This document shows, piece after piece, positions 10,794 through 23,110 of a stretch of 64,000 nucleotides of DNA (position 1 is its first letter; each line of letters starts with the position of its first letter). Location of the stretch: positions 1-64,000 of the forward strand of contig JALNQF010000185.1 in assembly GCA_028456385.1 (NCBI GenBank). Reading direction: 5' to 3'. The position numbers were made by a program, and so were the translations under genes. Source of the DNA: Ophiosphaerella korrae (lineage: Eukaryota > Ascomycota > Dothideomycetes > Pleosporales > Phaeosphaeriaceae). The notes below the pieces were generated by a model. It had not been told where the DNA came from. It worked only from the letters and a program-made list of their open reading frames with translations, and searched no databases.

Positions 10794-11624
10794 TCAACTG
10801 CACCAGCCCCATCTTAATCCTCTCGTAGAGCTTTCCACAAGCCGAACATCCACTCTTCTCCCCATCCTCTCAAAGCCACTTCGCAACCATCCCACTAATT
10901 GGCCCATCAGTGGCATATAGTTTGGTATTATGGGCCGCAAGCCAGTGCTTGTAAGCCCTAATACTTTTGGCCACACTTCAATTGTCAAGCTCGTCAGACT
11001 TTTCAGAAAAAACACCTCTTTCAAACAGAAAGCCTCTGTGATCTGCTCAAGTGATAGAAATACGCGTGTACGCTCATCAATCTCAGCCTGCATCAGCAAC
11101 CAGCCGAAACCAAAGTGCTGTCGCTGCTTGACCAAATGCCAAATTTCAAACTTGATCCTCACTTCCGTCAATCCAGGACAGAGTTTCATAAACTCAAGGT
11201 ATGCGTGATTTTCTAGTGTGCCATGTATTAGTGCGGGCTGGTACCTCCCGAAAAATTGAAAATCTAGCCTTCTGATTGCCTCACGGCCGGTGTTGTGGGG
11301 GAGTGTATCGAGAAATTGGCGGAGGTGTACAGTATGTTGCGTGTACAACATTGCAAATTCCGTGTTGCGTATGAACCATAGGCTCACCTCAATCCGGGTC
11401 GCCTTGTTGACTCTGCATAAGTTTGGGAGAAAAGAGGGGTAGAGTGTGTTATCATAAGCGGCATCTACAGCGCTGATTATCACGTAGTATGGGGGTGAGA
11501 TTCTGGGAGAAACCACATGCCGATAGATATGTTCACGAATTTCCAGTGGTAGGGTTGGAAACGGAACACCACGATGAACATATTGGTGTTGGCGATTTGC
11601 GTTACTTGATCTGAACACAGCCAT
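10794..11624 (-). CDS. 2EXR/F-box-like hypothetical protein
   Basis: Single-exon 276-aa protein. Residues ~18-60 (FPTLPLEIREHIYRHVV, later LCRVNKATRIE) match the start of the fungal 2EXR/F-box-like family: 'LP.EIR..IY' followed by 'LL.vcr.ir.E'. The remainder is a mixed alpha/beta region without catalytic motifs. Proteins of this kind are abundant and fast-evolving in Pezizomycotina; the function is unknown. The ATG at 11624 precedes a short basic leader and then the conserved block. Confidence 0.72.
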   Translation of the reverse strand: MAVFRSSNANRQHQYVHRGVPFPTLPLEIREHIYRHVVSPRISPPYYVIISAVDAAYDNTLYPSFLPNLCRVNKATRIEVSLWFIRNTEFAMLYTQHTVHLRQFLDTLPHNTGREAIRRLDFQFFGRYQPALIHGTLENHAYLEFMKLCPGLTEVRIKFEIWHLVKQRQHFGFGWLLMQAEIDERTRVFLSLEQITEAFCLKEVFFLKSLTSLTIEVWPKVLGLTSTGLRPIIPNYMPLMGQLVGWLRSGFERMGRRVDVRLVESSTRGLRWGWCS

Positions 11625-12524
11625 GATATAGTAGATTAGTCTTCTACATAAAAGAGATATGATACTTCGCCAAGGTAAAGAAGATGCATGGTGAGGTGGG
11701 TTCTTCCTTCTGATACATATTTATCAGGCTGTACAAAGAGAAGTTCACCATGCTGCGATGGAAAAGATGTGAAATTTTCCAAGGTTACGTTGCTTTTACA
11801 TGGAAGGTCTGCAATCATCATCTTGTCACACACGCAAATTGCATGGGATTGACTATATATCTATTGCTTCTCCTATATCAGTCTACGGTTAACCGTGTAC
11901 GAGGTGATATTATGCTTGCTGAAATAGGTCTCTCGAACGATAAAGATTGCATAGCTCTTGTGATGTTATAAAACTTGACTAAATTATGACAATGATTTGA
12001 GCTTGGGTGACAAGCTTGTTATGAACAAGCTGATACGTGGGTGCAATGGCTCGCAAAACCTGCAGGTGACGTAGTGTGTGAATATGAAATACTGTCAAGG
12101 AAAATAAATCGGAATGTTGCTTGACTATTGACTTCTGTGGAAATGACCATGTGAAGCGAAGAATGGCGTGTGATGCAGGAGAACATAACGAGACATACTG
12201 CACGGGCCACCAGCTTCCGCTTCAATGAGGGGTCTCAGACACGTGCTGTCTCAACTGATTATCGCAGACTGTGGGAAATTTCACGATGGAATGAATAGAA
12301 ATTACTGACAAGGCCAGGATTGGAAAGTTATAGTTGTGAATATATAATAGTGACAGGGCGATGATTGACGAAGGCACAGCTGCACACGGGGCTTGCACAG
12401 GGTATAGAAAGATTAGCAACCATAGATAGTGCCAAGGCGTATGCATGACTTGTGTATAATTTATGTATTTGGTTATCTGATCTCAGCCAAAACCCCATGT
12501 GAACGCCAGAAGGCCAAATCAGCC
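11625..12524. other. Intergenic region, no gene seen
   Basis: About 0.9 kb with only short, mutually overlapping frames lacking any recognisable motif. It separates two minus-strand genes and should include the promoter of the 2EXR-like gene. Confidence 0.6.
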
Positions 12525-13019
12525 TTATGCCAGTTGCTTCTTGCCGGTGACCGGGCATACTGCGCCGTCTTCAGCACCGCCCACCTTGGGATGGGTAACA
12601 ACCTTGCTCGCATGATGCTCGACAGTGGCCTTTGTGACTGGACACGCATCACCTGGGCTCGCTTTCAACACGTCTGGGTGGTCGGGTGGGAGGACGGTTG
12701 TAGCGGTGCCGACAACGGGGCACACGGCGTCATCCATCTTTTGGGCGTCCGGCTCGTTGACGGCAGACTTGAGGACGGGGCACTGGGTTGCGGCGGTGGA
12801 GGAGGCGGAGACGGGCGGATGCGAGGTTAGGTTGTGGTGGTGGTCAGAAGTCGCTCCTACCACCGGGCACTTGGGGGCGCGTTAGAACAGCTCATGGCAG
12901 GGCAGGGCAGGGCAGGCAGAAAGAGGGCTATGTACCGTCTGGCCGTCCTTGGACAAGTCCACCTCGGGGTGGTTTGGGGGAAGCACATCGTTGGTGGTTC
13001 CGATGACTGGGCAGGCCAT
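12525..13019 (-). CDS. Six-fold Cys-Pro-Val repeat protein (duplicated 75-residue unit)
   Basis: Two exons, 13019-12936 and 12869-12525, joined across a 66-bp intron, give a 142-aa protein. The splice is supported because it joins GQT to CPVVG and continues the repeat. Cys-Pro-Val occurs six times, at Cys3, 29, 58, 78, 104 and 133. The second three are each exactly 75 residues after the first three, so the protein is a tandem duplication. Within each unit, the first CPV is followed by a VLPP(N/D)HP(E/D)V segment and the second by a His-rich segment ending HP(P/K)V. No signal peptide or membrane segment is present. Cys-Pro dipeptides are the core of heme regulatory motifs, so heme or metal binding is possible, but this is inference. 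I have seen similar CPV-rich fungal proteins but know no function. Confidence 0.8.
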
Positions 13020-14957
13020 GATGAGGCTGTGGCTGTGGGCTGGGGCTGGGTGTTGGTGTTGGTGTTGGTGTTGATGTTGATGTCGAGGTTATTGGGGGTG
13101 ATGGAATGGGGGAAGAAGACCGAGGGATAACGAGCAGCAGGCCATGCTGCTAGTGCCCCCAGGCAACCGCCGTTTTGGTGCTTCCCGTCAACGCGCTGCT
13201 GTTGAACTATCGTGAATTGGCAGGGATTGCTCCTTCAATACGTCATTGTCGGCCCGAATGCCTGCGCGTTGATTGGCCAAGCAAAGTCGCCTGATCCAAC
13301 ACCATCTCACCACCCAGATAGCCAAGCTTTCTACTCTTGCAATCAGAATTGGTAGGGCAGAACGCGTTCAATCAGTGTACGGCAAAGGAAGCACATATGT
13401 TATTCGACACCAAGGAGACAACTATTCCTATTTTTCGCGTCTATAGTTCTACGACCTGATATATTTCTACAAATAAGCAATCACGACCAATACTAGACAT
13501 AAAATCTGGCGCTACTTTACAAGGTACCCTCTCCCATTACTACTCATCAATACTTCTGATTTATCAAACCTGCACTATCGCATCTTGTTTCCGCCGGGCT
13601 AGGATACTCAAATGACCCACTTGAATTCCGACTTGTGAATCCAAAACACATGCTACCAGGCCAATCATTGATAGGGTTAAATGTATTCCGCCAGCATACA
13701 GAATTACATATCTTGTTGATGCCGCGCTTTATCTGTGTCCGGTTGCTGATATTGTACTCAGGTCCAGCGCTTAAATAGGGTTCAAAACAACACCGAAGGA
13801 TTGGGCCCCACCTATTTTAACTATGAGGTCCGAGACGTTATGGCCAACTCAAAGGTGGTATTAAATCACCTAGACTGCCTTGTAGATCTAACGTACATTT
13901 ATACTTTATGCATCGATAGATAATAAGTGCCCCCTTCGATAGATTTACCAGAGAAGTGGGAATATCCGTTTTGCAAAATCTGAGATTAAAGTTATATGAT
14001 TTAATGCGCGTATAGATAACTATCAAAATATTCGAATGACCTTGATTGATTTACAAAGGATGTAGCAACTGATGTAAGCAAATATGCTGTAGTTACACTG
14101 TTCTCCCCGAGCGTTATAGGCCTTTGACCAATCGACATCAACACTTCCGGCGCTATTCCCCTTCTAAGCACTTGGCAATGTACTACAAAGCTAGATTGGC
14201 AGGCTAAACGGCAGCGAGCCTTCTAACGGCCCCCCTTGGCGACTCGATATGCATCTGTGTGAAAGAAAGGAGTTGTAGTGAGTTCTTCGACGGACTCCGA
14301 ACTGGAGTGGTAGCACCCATAGCCCGATTTCTTCTCGATTTTTGGCAATGATTGGGTATAAAATGGAACTATGCCCTCGACAGCCGCGTTATTGCGACTG
14401 CTGTTGATGCTACTCTACTATGCCATTTTATCAAAGCTGTCCCAAGAGAGTGAGAGGCACGCTTCCATGAAGCTCACACCACACCCTATAGACGCCCTAT
14501 CCTAGCTCCGACATAATGAATGTTCAGCGCTCACAAGCCCTTACATGTAGCTATAGCACAACCTTTATTTGGACCATATGGTTAGCCTAATGAGCCCTGA
14601 AGGCCAGACTTTGTTGAAAATATATACTTTCAAGAAGATGCACTTTGAAATAAGTGAGGAAACACGTAATGTTTGGTATCTTGTCTTAATAGATGCATCT
14701 AACGTAGCCCAAAAAAGAGTTTGATGTAATTGCAGAACGCTCAGTAGACGATATAGTAAATAACGATGGCTGACAGGGTAGGCTACTATAGGCTGAGCAC
14801 CAATCATGCCTGGGCGGTAATTGAGAGGAGTCGCCAAGTTCCTTAGATTAGAGTCTTTTTGAAAAACGCAATTATCATCATGACAGCCTCAATGTACATT
14901 TCGCCTGGCTATAGACCTGAATATCTGACAAACTCCAAGTCAAGATAAGTCAGCCAA
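13020..14957. other. Intergenic region, no gene seen
   Basis: About 1.9 kb. A G/T-rich stretch near 13023-13085 (repeated GTTGGT) lies immediately upstream of the CPV gene and is presumably in its promoter or 5' leader. Remaining frames are short with frequent stops. A TATA-like box (gtataaaatgg) near 14355 has no supported gene downstream. Confidence 0.6.
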
Positions 14958-17231
14958 TTAAAACCCAAGATCGAATTTTGTGAGATCCAGCGGCATATTT
15001 TCAGTGCTAGTTGTTTGGAAGTCAACAAATAGATGGTCCCATTGCGCCCAATCCATGTCTTCGGGTAACTCCAGTGGCATGTTCTCAAATAGTGGAGGAG
15101 GCTTAGTTGAATCGGTATCACTCTTTGCTGTACTCAAATCAAATTCTGGTACTGAGTTTGTATACTGAAATTTGGTCTCATGAACAGGCCCTTTCATGTG
15201 TGGAGGCAGTTGTGTTGCGGTGTTATGTGATAGCGTTTGAGAAAGCTTTCTGTTGGTCTGCTGGCGACGTATAATTTGCACAAAGTATGGCTCAGGACCA
15301 CATCGACCACACACCGAGCTATAAGCTTCCCATGCCTTAAGTGTAAGATTGCTAACAGCGATTGGTAGGGCTCTTTTCGCAAGCTCTTTGTCAAAACCTG
15401 GATGGAAGATATAAGCCTGCTCGATCTCTTTCCATGCTTGTTCCACATCTGGCCCCTCCGTACGGTAACGTAGCTCCGATAAGAGGTAGATGAATGCTTT
15501 CCATTGGAAGTGCAAATTAACATGCCATATGAAACCTTGTATTCCTTTGGTTGTGTAGGCCCAATTCTGAGCTGTAATTATTTGGAGTGCGAGGTCGAAT
15601 AGTTTATCATTTTCCGATGCCCCCAATTTTTTCTCATAATACTTCGTGCTATGTGCCATGAAGCGCATCATGGACATGATCGCTCTGCCGAGTTGGGTAC
15701 ACATCATATGCCAGGGAATGGAAGGATCGCAGTGTCGTAAGAACTTATTCTGGATCAGCGTTTCAAGATCATCGATAGCTTTATCTTTAATAGTGGTATT
15801 GATAGCGCTGCTAGTTAGTTTGTTCCAAACACCATCGAATGTTTGACTCGTGTTTGCAGATCGCTTGAGAAACTCGCCAACATGGCATCTGATCAAGAAG
15901 AACATCATTTCCGTAGCGCCTTCGTGTTCTTTTGGCATCTCTTTCATCCCTTGAAAAAGATCACTATCGTTCAGGTTAGATGGCATGCTGACGTCCCCCA
16001 TGGTCATTGTGCTAGTGCCACCTCCTGTACCCGCCAGTTTCTGTGCGTATCCCTCTAGTAGCATAATTTGCCACCAAACGCGTCGCCGAATTTCAACTTC
16101 GAAGGGCGGCAGGCCAAGTGGTATCCCATCGCGATGTAGCCCTATCCACATGGCAATGCGATAAGCAACACCCGACCAAACCCATATCACACGAGCATCG
16201 AAATTCTGCAAAGATAGCTGTGGCTCATTAGACAAATTGTAAGTAGAAAAATATCTTTTGGTGATTCAAAGACTTACAATAAATAGGATAAAGGCTTGAA
16301 GGACCATAAGGTCTGAGGTTTTCAAAAGGTTCGCATTTATCAATGAGAACTGCGCACCTAATCTAAACCGCTTGAGAGCCGTAGATTTTGATTCTCCTAG
16401 CATTGCTATGCAATCTCCGTCCCCCAAAGATTCCACAGTAATACAATATATCGCAAATAGTAACGCTTCCACATTTCGCGATATACATTTCAGATCCCCA
16501 CTAGCCTCTGATATGAGTTGTTGAACTGTGGGTGCATGGAATAACTTAACGAGAGGATTGATGTTGTCCAAATATGATTGCCAGAGCTTAAAAATCTGTA
16601 TAGGATCTGGGTGAAAGCTTCGAAGATTGTGTGTCGATTGCAAATTCTTGAATAGAAAGCTGGAATCACTGAGAGTGTGTTGCAGTGATGTCAAGTCATT
16701 TGCCTCATAACCGTCGTCGGATGACTCGTCTAGGATCTCTGTAGGATCACGAAACTCGTTTTGAAGACTTGTCCAGATCCCATTATCTAAATATCGCGAT
16801 CTACCCTCTTCCTTCACAAGAACTCCAAGCTCAGGTGTCGGTTCAACAAAGCGAGTTTCTTCGGAAACTTGCCCGTGTTGAAAGAATTTCTCTATTTCTG
16901 GCCGGTTTTGATTAGCTGGATGCTTGAGAATCCCCTGTCTTACAAGCTCTTCAGGATCGATCCCAGCCACCCTCAACGAAGCTTCGTAAAGGCGCAATCG
17001 AGTTGTCACATCAATCTCTCGCTCACCCTTCTTCTTCCTCCGTGCTGGTGGCGGTGATTTATAGATGCATGGTACACGGGCTTTTATACAATTTTTACAA
17101 CCGGTAGAGAGCCGGTCACATCGCACTTTACGCTGTGCGCATAGCATACATGTAAAGCCTTTGTGTATTACTGGCTCTGTGCTGACGTGCGTGCTAGATG
17201 ATGCTTCGGTTGAGGATTTTGATGCGGCCAT
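14958..17231 (-). CDS. Zn2Cys6 transcription factor with fungal-specific TF domain
   Basis: Two exons, 17231-16278 and 16217-14958, with a 60-bp intron, give 737 aa. The N-terminus has the binuclear zinc cluster with all six cysteines: C28-x2-C31-x6-C38-x6-C45-x2-C48-x6-C55, followed by a basic linker (PPPARRKKKGERE). Residues ~210-420 resemble the fungal-specific transcription factor domain, including SRNVEALLFAIYCITVESL and, across the splice, FILFILSLQ..DARVIWVWSG.AYRIAMWIGLHRDG with RRRVWW after it. The C-terminus is acidic and hydrophobic, a possible activation region. The ATG at 17231 was chosen because the upstream extension has no ATG. It lies 1.6 kb beyond the NRPS 3' end and is the only DNA-binding regulator in the window, so it is the best candidate regulator of the NRPS and ABC genes. 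That link is inferred from position only. Confidence 0.92.
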
Positions 17232-18841
17232 GTTTATGATGGAAGCGAAGTAGCGCAAATTGGCGACCGCGATATGATCTGAAGTAGTTTCCCTATGTTA
17301 TAGGATTATGTGGAAATGAAGATTTGGAGTCCCGAACGTGTGATGGAGTAGGAGTTTGCCTATGCCTGCCCCACGCATGCTTTCGGGGTGTTGATGACGC
17401 CTAGTCCGCTTTAGGCCTTAGTGTGTACGCAATCATTGGTTGACATTGGTCACTCAATGAGAACAAGTGGCAACCTTCCTATATTCCTCATCAAGCTTCC
17501 ATTCATCAATACCCATCTTTACCCGGGCTTGAAAATTTGATCTCGGTAATCATAATTGAAATATGTTATTTCTCATGAATTGACTGTCACATGATACGAT
17601 CCTGATCTGTGCTGGGCTTGGCCTTTCACTGTAGGCACACACCAAAACAGCGGCAAAATGAGCTCTAGGACCATTTTTGGGTATCACAAAGTTGGTTTCC
17701 GGGATTATTATTGACTAGAGTAAGGAGCTCTCAGTATGTCACAGTAGTTAAAAAAGAAAGCATGCAGTGGCTCACCGCCCAAACAAGTAGTAGAACAAGT
17801 GTAGTGTACAAAGCTGTCCATTGTAGGTGGAGTTGGAGCTCCCTAAATATGCTAAGGCCAAATCGCTAAGGGCTCACGTGATAGGCCATAACAAGGCATG
17901 CATTGTTCCATCGACATCGAGGACTGGTGTCTCAGAAATAGATTTCGGATTCATGTCTATGGTAAATTCATACATATCTGCCGTGTATATGATATTGGTG
18001 GGTTATATGAGACCATTGCTTTACTTAAATGTTGAAGTAATAGATGGAGTCAGTTGCGATTGTGACACACACTTTCGAGACTGTCAAATCCATTGAAGTT
18101 ATTGGAGAGTAACATTCTGGGTTGAATAGAGGAGAGATTAAAATTAAGTGAATTATGGAACGTGAAGATTGGTGTCCGTAATAAAGCCAGTTAACCTGTC
18201 CTTTGACTAAGATGATGGAAGTGAACATTGTGAAGTATACTGGAATAGTTATTAGCAGAGGAAGATTTCTTCAAAAAAACCATTTAATTGTGGGCGATTT
18301 TCCATAATACTCTGGATAATCAATTGCATTATGTCAGCCTACGGCATCTACGATGCGCAAGGGAACTATAAAGTCTCTAGCAAATGCGGCGAAGTAGCTT
18401 TTGCGTGGATAGCTAGAGTATTTGCTTGTCCTAGATGTGGTGAAAAGAAATAGATTTCATCCAAAGCCGCTGAAAGTGCCAAGCGGGTACGTGAGCGGAA
18501 CAATTTCCGTGGTATGAAGCAAGGTAAACAGGAGGAGAAACCTATCACGAAACATGAAGGCAATAGAGAATGAAGACAACATCATATGCTAAGGTGGAAA
18601 GCGAAAGTTCAACTCGATCATGTATCTTTTCATAAAGGAGGAATGATATTGCATTAAAGAAGAAATAGCATGGGAAGAACATCCAACACCACCATAAATA
18701 TTCGGTCTGACAAGTACCCAAGCCAAATGTGCTGGAGGCGCCTACCAGCAAACGTCCGCCATGTCCCAAAAGTAGAATTAGAGTTCATCCCTTAAGTATG
18801 CAAGTCATATTTCGAAATGGGAATCATGAATCAAAAAGCAT
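17232..18841. other. Intergenic region between regulator and NRPS 3' end
   Basis: About 1.6 kb holding the regulator's promoter (near 17232-17700) and the NRPS 3' flank. Frames here are short and lack motifs. Confidence 0.6.
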
Positions 18842-21800
18842 CTAGCGCCTAACGCTATCCTTTTTCTTGAGCCCAATCCTCCTGGCCAACGACCCCAGGC
18901 CACTCTTCTTCCTGTCCAATTTGACTGTCTGTGTCTTTATTAATTTTCCCTTATCACCCCAAGGGCTCTTCTGATTTCTTTCTTCTTTCTCAACTTGCCT
19001 CTTTCTCTCGGTGACAAGTACGCTGACCTGGTCGACAAAAACGCTCTTGTCAAGCAGATCCTCAACACGAACTGTAAAACCTTCTTCAGCAAGAATGGAT
19101 GTAACTTGCGCTAATCCCATGATATCACCATCGAGCTGGAAGAAATCGGACCCGAGCTCGATATCGAGGGGTGTGCCATGGTCATCATGAAGGATTTGCT
19201 GCCATGCCGAGCGAAGGGTCGTAGCAAGGGTATTGATTTCATGCTTAGAGAGGCCAGTATCGGTAGGCAAGGCGAGTACAGCCTTTTGGTCTGACTTTTT
19301 GCGAGCCTGTTCTGAATTGATGGTTGTGGAGCTCTGTGATGAGAGCTCAGATGGCGAAGGAAGGAGGGCATGTGGATCTTCTGTGAAGTTGACTATGTTT
19401 TCACACAGCATTTTGAATACGTGCCGCGCGTATTCTGCAGTAATGGCGCTATTTGGTGTGTAAGTAAGTACTATGTCGAGTTGAGTGCCGCCGCGAGATG
19501 TAGAGTTGATAGAAAAGTCAGCAAAATCTTGCTGTGTGCCGACAGCGCCGAGAGAAAATTCAGTGCCACCCAATTGCAACGTTGGCTTCTCGGATGTAAT
19601 ATTTTGATCGTGTTGGAGCACACTTGAGAATGTAGTCCAGTCTGGCCATTCCGTGCAGTGCCGGGTAATCTCTCTGAAGCCGAGAGATTCGTAGGGCATG
19701 TTGGCAATTTGCTGATCTTGGATGTATTTCAGGAGATCCATGACGGTCCACTCGGGTCGATATACTACACGGACAGGTACTGTGTTCAAACAAGGTCCAA
19801 CAATATTTTCGACATTTGCCATCCCACTATTACGTCCTGAAATAACGTGGCCAAACACAATGTCAGACTTGCTAGCGATTCGAGCAAGTGTAGCGGCCCA
19901 TGCAGCTTTGACAACAGTTGCCATAGTAATGTTTATGTGAGACAATGTACACGCTGTGAGTTTTTGCTCGAGGCTCACAGTGCGCCCTGCAGATCGTTGG
20001 TAATTTGGCCCAAATCGATTCACGATTTCGGTCATCTTGGAGCCGCGTAGAGTCTCACGCCAGTGGTCATGAGCTCCAGCTACCGCTTTAGCAGATTCTT
20101 TGACGAAGTTACCGAAGCTTGGTGCGGAGGAAATTGGGAGACCGTTGTAGCCAGATTGGAGAGCGTCAAGGATTTTGCCGATGCACACACCATCGTACTG
20201 GGCGTGTGACAACCTCATAAAGATTCGATAGCGGCCAGATTGCTTTTGTTTGACAGTAACAAATTGAGTGAAAGCCTCGCCAAGACGAGGGCCATTCTCA
20301 CGGTCTCTCTGTCGAAGCTCAGTAGTAAAGTTTTCTAGATCATCTTCCGTCTGCTGGTAGATGAATTCTGGATGAAGCTTCCTGAGGACGACCTGTAAGA
20401 AGCGATCTCCATACGGCACAAAGACAGTTCGCAAGATGTCGAATGCCTGAACAATGCGGTAGGCTGTTTGTTTTAATTTTCGCAGATCGATTGGTCCATT
20501 CCCCTCGAGGAAGAAGTAATTGAGCATCCACTTCGACTCTAATAGGCTGCCGGTAATCGCAAGGCTCTGGAAGTCTGTTACCGGGAACACATCGGAAATG
20601 CCACCCTTAAATACTTGAACTTTGGAGATGACACTATCGACGTTAGGATCTCCAAGCAGCGACACCGACTTCAGTCCCGTTGATTCGATTCCCTCTTGAA
20701 TTGTTTGTGGTACCATGGATCTAGAGCTGTTGCGATGATACGCTTGTGGCCGGGGTGGTGAGGGACTTTGCGACGATTGCCTTTGCCACTTTTTAAACGC
20801 TTCTTTTCGTGCTTGCTCCGGCTCAGCCGGCGGTGTTTTGGCGCTGGTACTGTTACCGTCACCCCTGTACTCCGAAATAACGGACTGAAAGTCATCCAGA
20901 AGGGAAGCCGCCCGCGTTGGCAATCGATGGGCAGGATTTGAGGGATCACCTTTATCCTTTGCCCCAATTGAGCCACCGCCGGCGCGAGACATGACCTCAT
21001 CAATAACTTCGCCTGCTACACGAACGACCTATAATCGGTTAGAAAGACCCGATAGGATGAGAGCTGAGCGCTTACTCTGGTCATATCCGCAAAAGTTGGA
21101 TTTTTGAACACATCGGCAACAGTCATTGACAAACCTTCCTCCCTAGCGGCTCCAACTAGACGCATCGCAATAATGCTGTCACCACCAAGGTTCTCACATA
21201 GGTTAGTACTAACTATAAGCCTTAAGAGAAGGAGGTACTTACGAAGAAGCTGTCATCTTTCTCAATGGTATCTTCAACCATGTCCAACAATTCACTCCAC
21301 AACCCCAGCAACTTCTTTTCTACGACGTCAAGTGATTTGGATGCTTCGGTAGCCATCACACCAGCAGCAGCTACCATATCAGCAGCGGTCTGTATTCTGC
21401 TCTCTGCATTACTGGTAACACTCATGCGCCGACCTCTTGAGTATGAGGAGCCAGTTTCGAGGTTTGGCTTTTCGCGCTGCGAAATAGATGCTCTCCGCGC
21501 AATCATGCCAGTCATTTGGTTGGTCATTTGGTCAAGAGTATGCGATCCAGGCTCTAAGACGTTTTTGTTCTTTGTCATGACCTGGTCCACTATTTGAGGA
21601 ACCATCTCAGCCACAATTGACCTAATGAGATGGCTCCAGTCAGGAACTTCGGTTGGCGTTGGTGTAGACATGCGAGGTGTTGAAATTATAGGTATCTGTA
21701 GAGAAGAAGGAGATCTAGAAGATGCGGTGCGGGGCCTCATACGTGGCGCCAAACTTGTTGGAGAAAGCGTCGGTGGACTGAGTATGGGAGATTCGCTGGC

Positions 21801-23110
21801 CGGCGTTGGTAGTTCTGTCACGATAATGTCAAGTTCTGCTACCGTCTGGTTCGAATTGTCCAGGGTCTGGTGTAATATTTTGGCCATAAGTGCGGATATC
21901 TTTTTGGCTTCACTGTCTGAGATTGAGTCGCTCCAGTAGGTAAAGCGTACAGCTTCATCTCCACGAGTCGTATCAATATTAAGTGTGATGATGTACTCGC
22001 TTGCATCGTGCCCGTCGATCTGCTCGAATTCAATATCGTTCTGGGTGGTCTCAGCTTCCTGATTTGCTCCACTGTTTTGAATTGAGACGGCTGTGTTGAA
22101 GAGAGCAGCTCCACTTAAGCCCAGGTTGTGCTGAAATTGGGCTAAGGAGCAATGTTGGTGTGGTATTGACTCAATGAAGTCATGTTGCACTTTTTGGACT
22201 ACTTGGAGAAGCGAGCTCGAAGACATGATTTTAATGCGTGATACCAACATGTTGATGAAAGCACCGACTGCATTCCCAACACCGTCGACGGGCACATTCC
22301 GGCCCGACGTGAGGTAGCCATAACATATGTCAGAAGAGCCAGTATATGATCTGAGGATAAGCGCCCAAACAGCGAGTAGAATGTTTGCAAGGGTCACGTT
22401 GCTGCTTGCTGCATATGTATGGAGCTCGGGGAAGCGTTGGAACTTCAGATCCAGTGAACATAATCTGCGCTGCTTGCCGATCTGTTGAGGCATTGGCGGG
22501 AAATAACATGGTCGGACGCCTGCAAGTTGCTTCTTCCAGTATTCAATCGCCGTTCTAGAGTCTAGACCACGCAAGTACTTGATGTATTCGCTGTAGAGTG
22601 GACCCCCATCGTCAGTGAGGCGCTCCTCGTATGCCTTCTCAAGGTCACGTCCAATAATTGCAAGTGAACCCCCATCAACTACAGCATGGTTGACAATTAC
22701 CTTCACAACGACCTTTCCTGATTTTGTTTGCAGGATAACAGCCTGGTGCGGAAGATGTGGCTTTTTCTTGCCGTTGAGATCGCGATAGTTAGTGGAGGCG
22801 AGCTTGGTTTGGAGTTCAGTGTCGGAACATGTGTATGTGATGAGACCAGTATCCGGATGCTTAATGATGATTTGATCAAATACGCCGCCTTTGCAAATAC
22901 TGTCAACTATCACAGTTCGAAGGGCTTGATGGCGGTTGACAACCCTCTGCCAAGCCTCGGCGAGTTTATTTGTATCAACAAGGCCAGACCGAGATTTGAC
23001 TTCGAAAGCAGCAAATGACCAGTATGATTCTGGGTCTTTGATTTGGCTCAGAAGCATGCCCTCTTGAATAGCTGAACATGGGAAAATATCTTCCACTTGA
23101 TCGTAGCTAG
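18842..23110 (-). other. NRPS C-terminal tail: C5-T6-C6-T7(degenerate)
   Basis: C5 (NHAVVDG) is followed by a long Ser/Pro/Arg-rich linker (~21830-21330) and T6 (GGDSIIAM, formed across a 50-bp intron). A second disordered linker leads to C6 (SHAQYDG), a diverged terminal-type condensation domain. The last carrier-like domain reads FFQLDGDIMGL where FFxLGGDSI is expected, so the phosphopantetheine Ser is missing. The final ~50 residues are very basic (ends GLKKKDSVRR). Confidence 0.86.

Noticed and set aside
12429..13130. Several overlapping plus-strand frames rich in Gly and Trp
   Set aside because: They are the antisense shadow of the Cys-Pro-Val repeat gene and its GT-rich upstream region.
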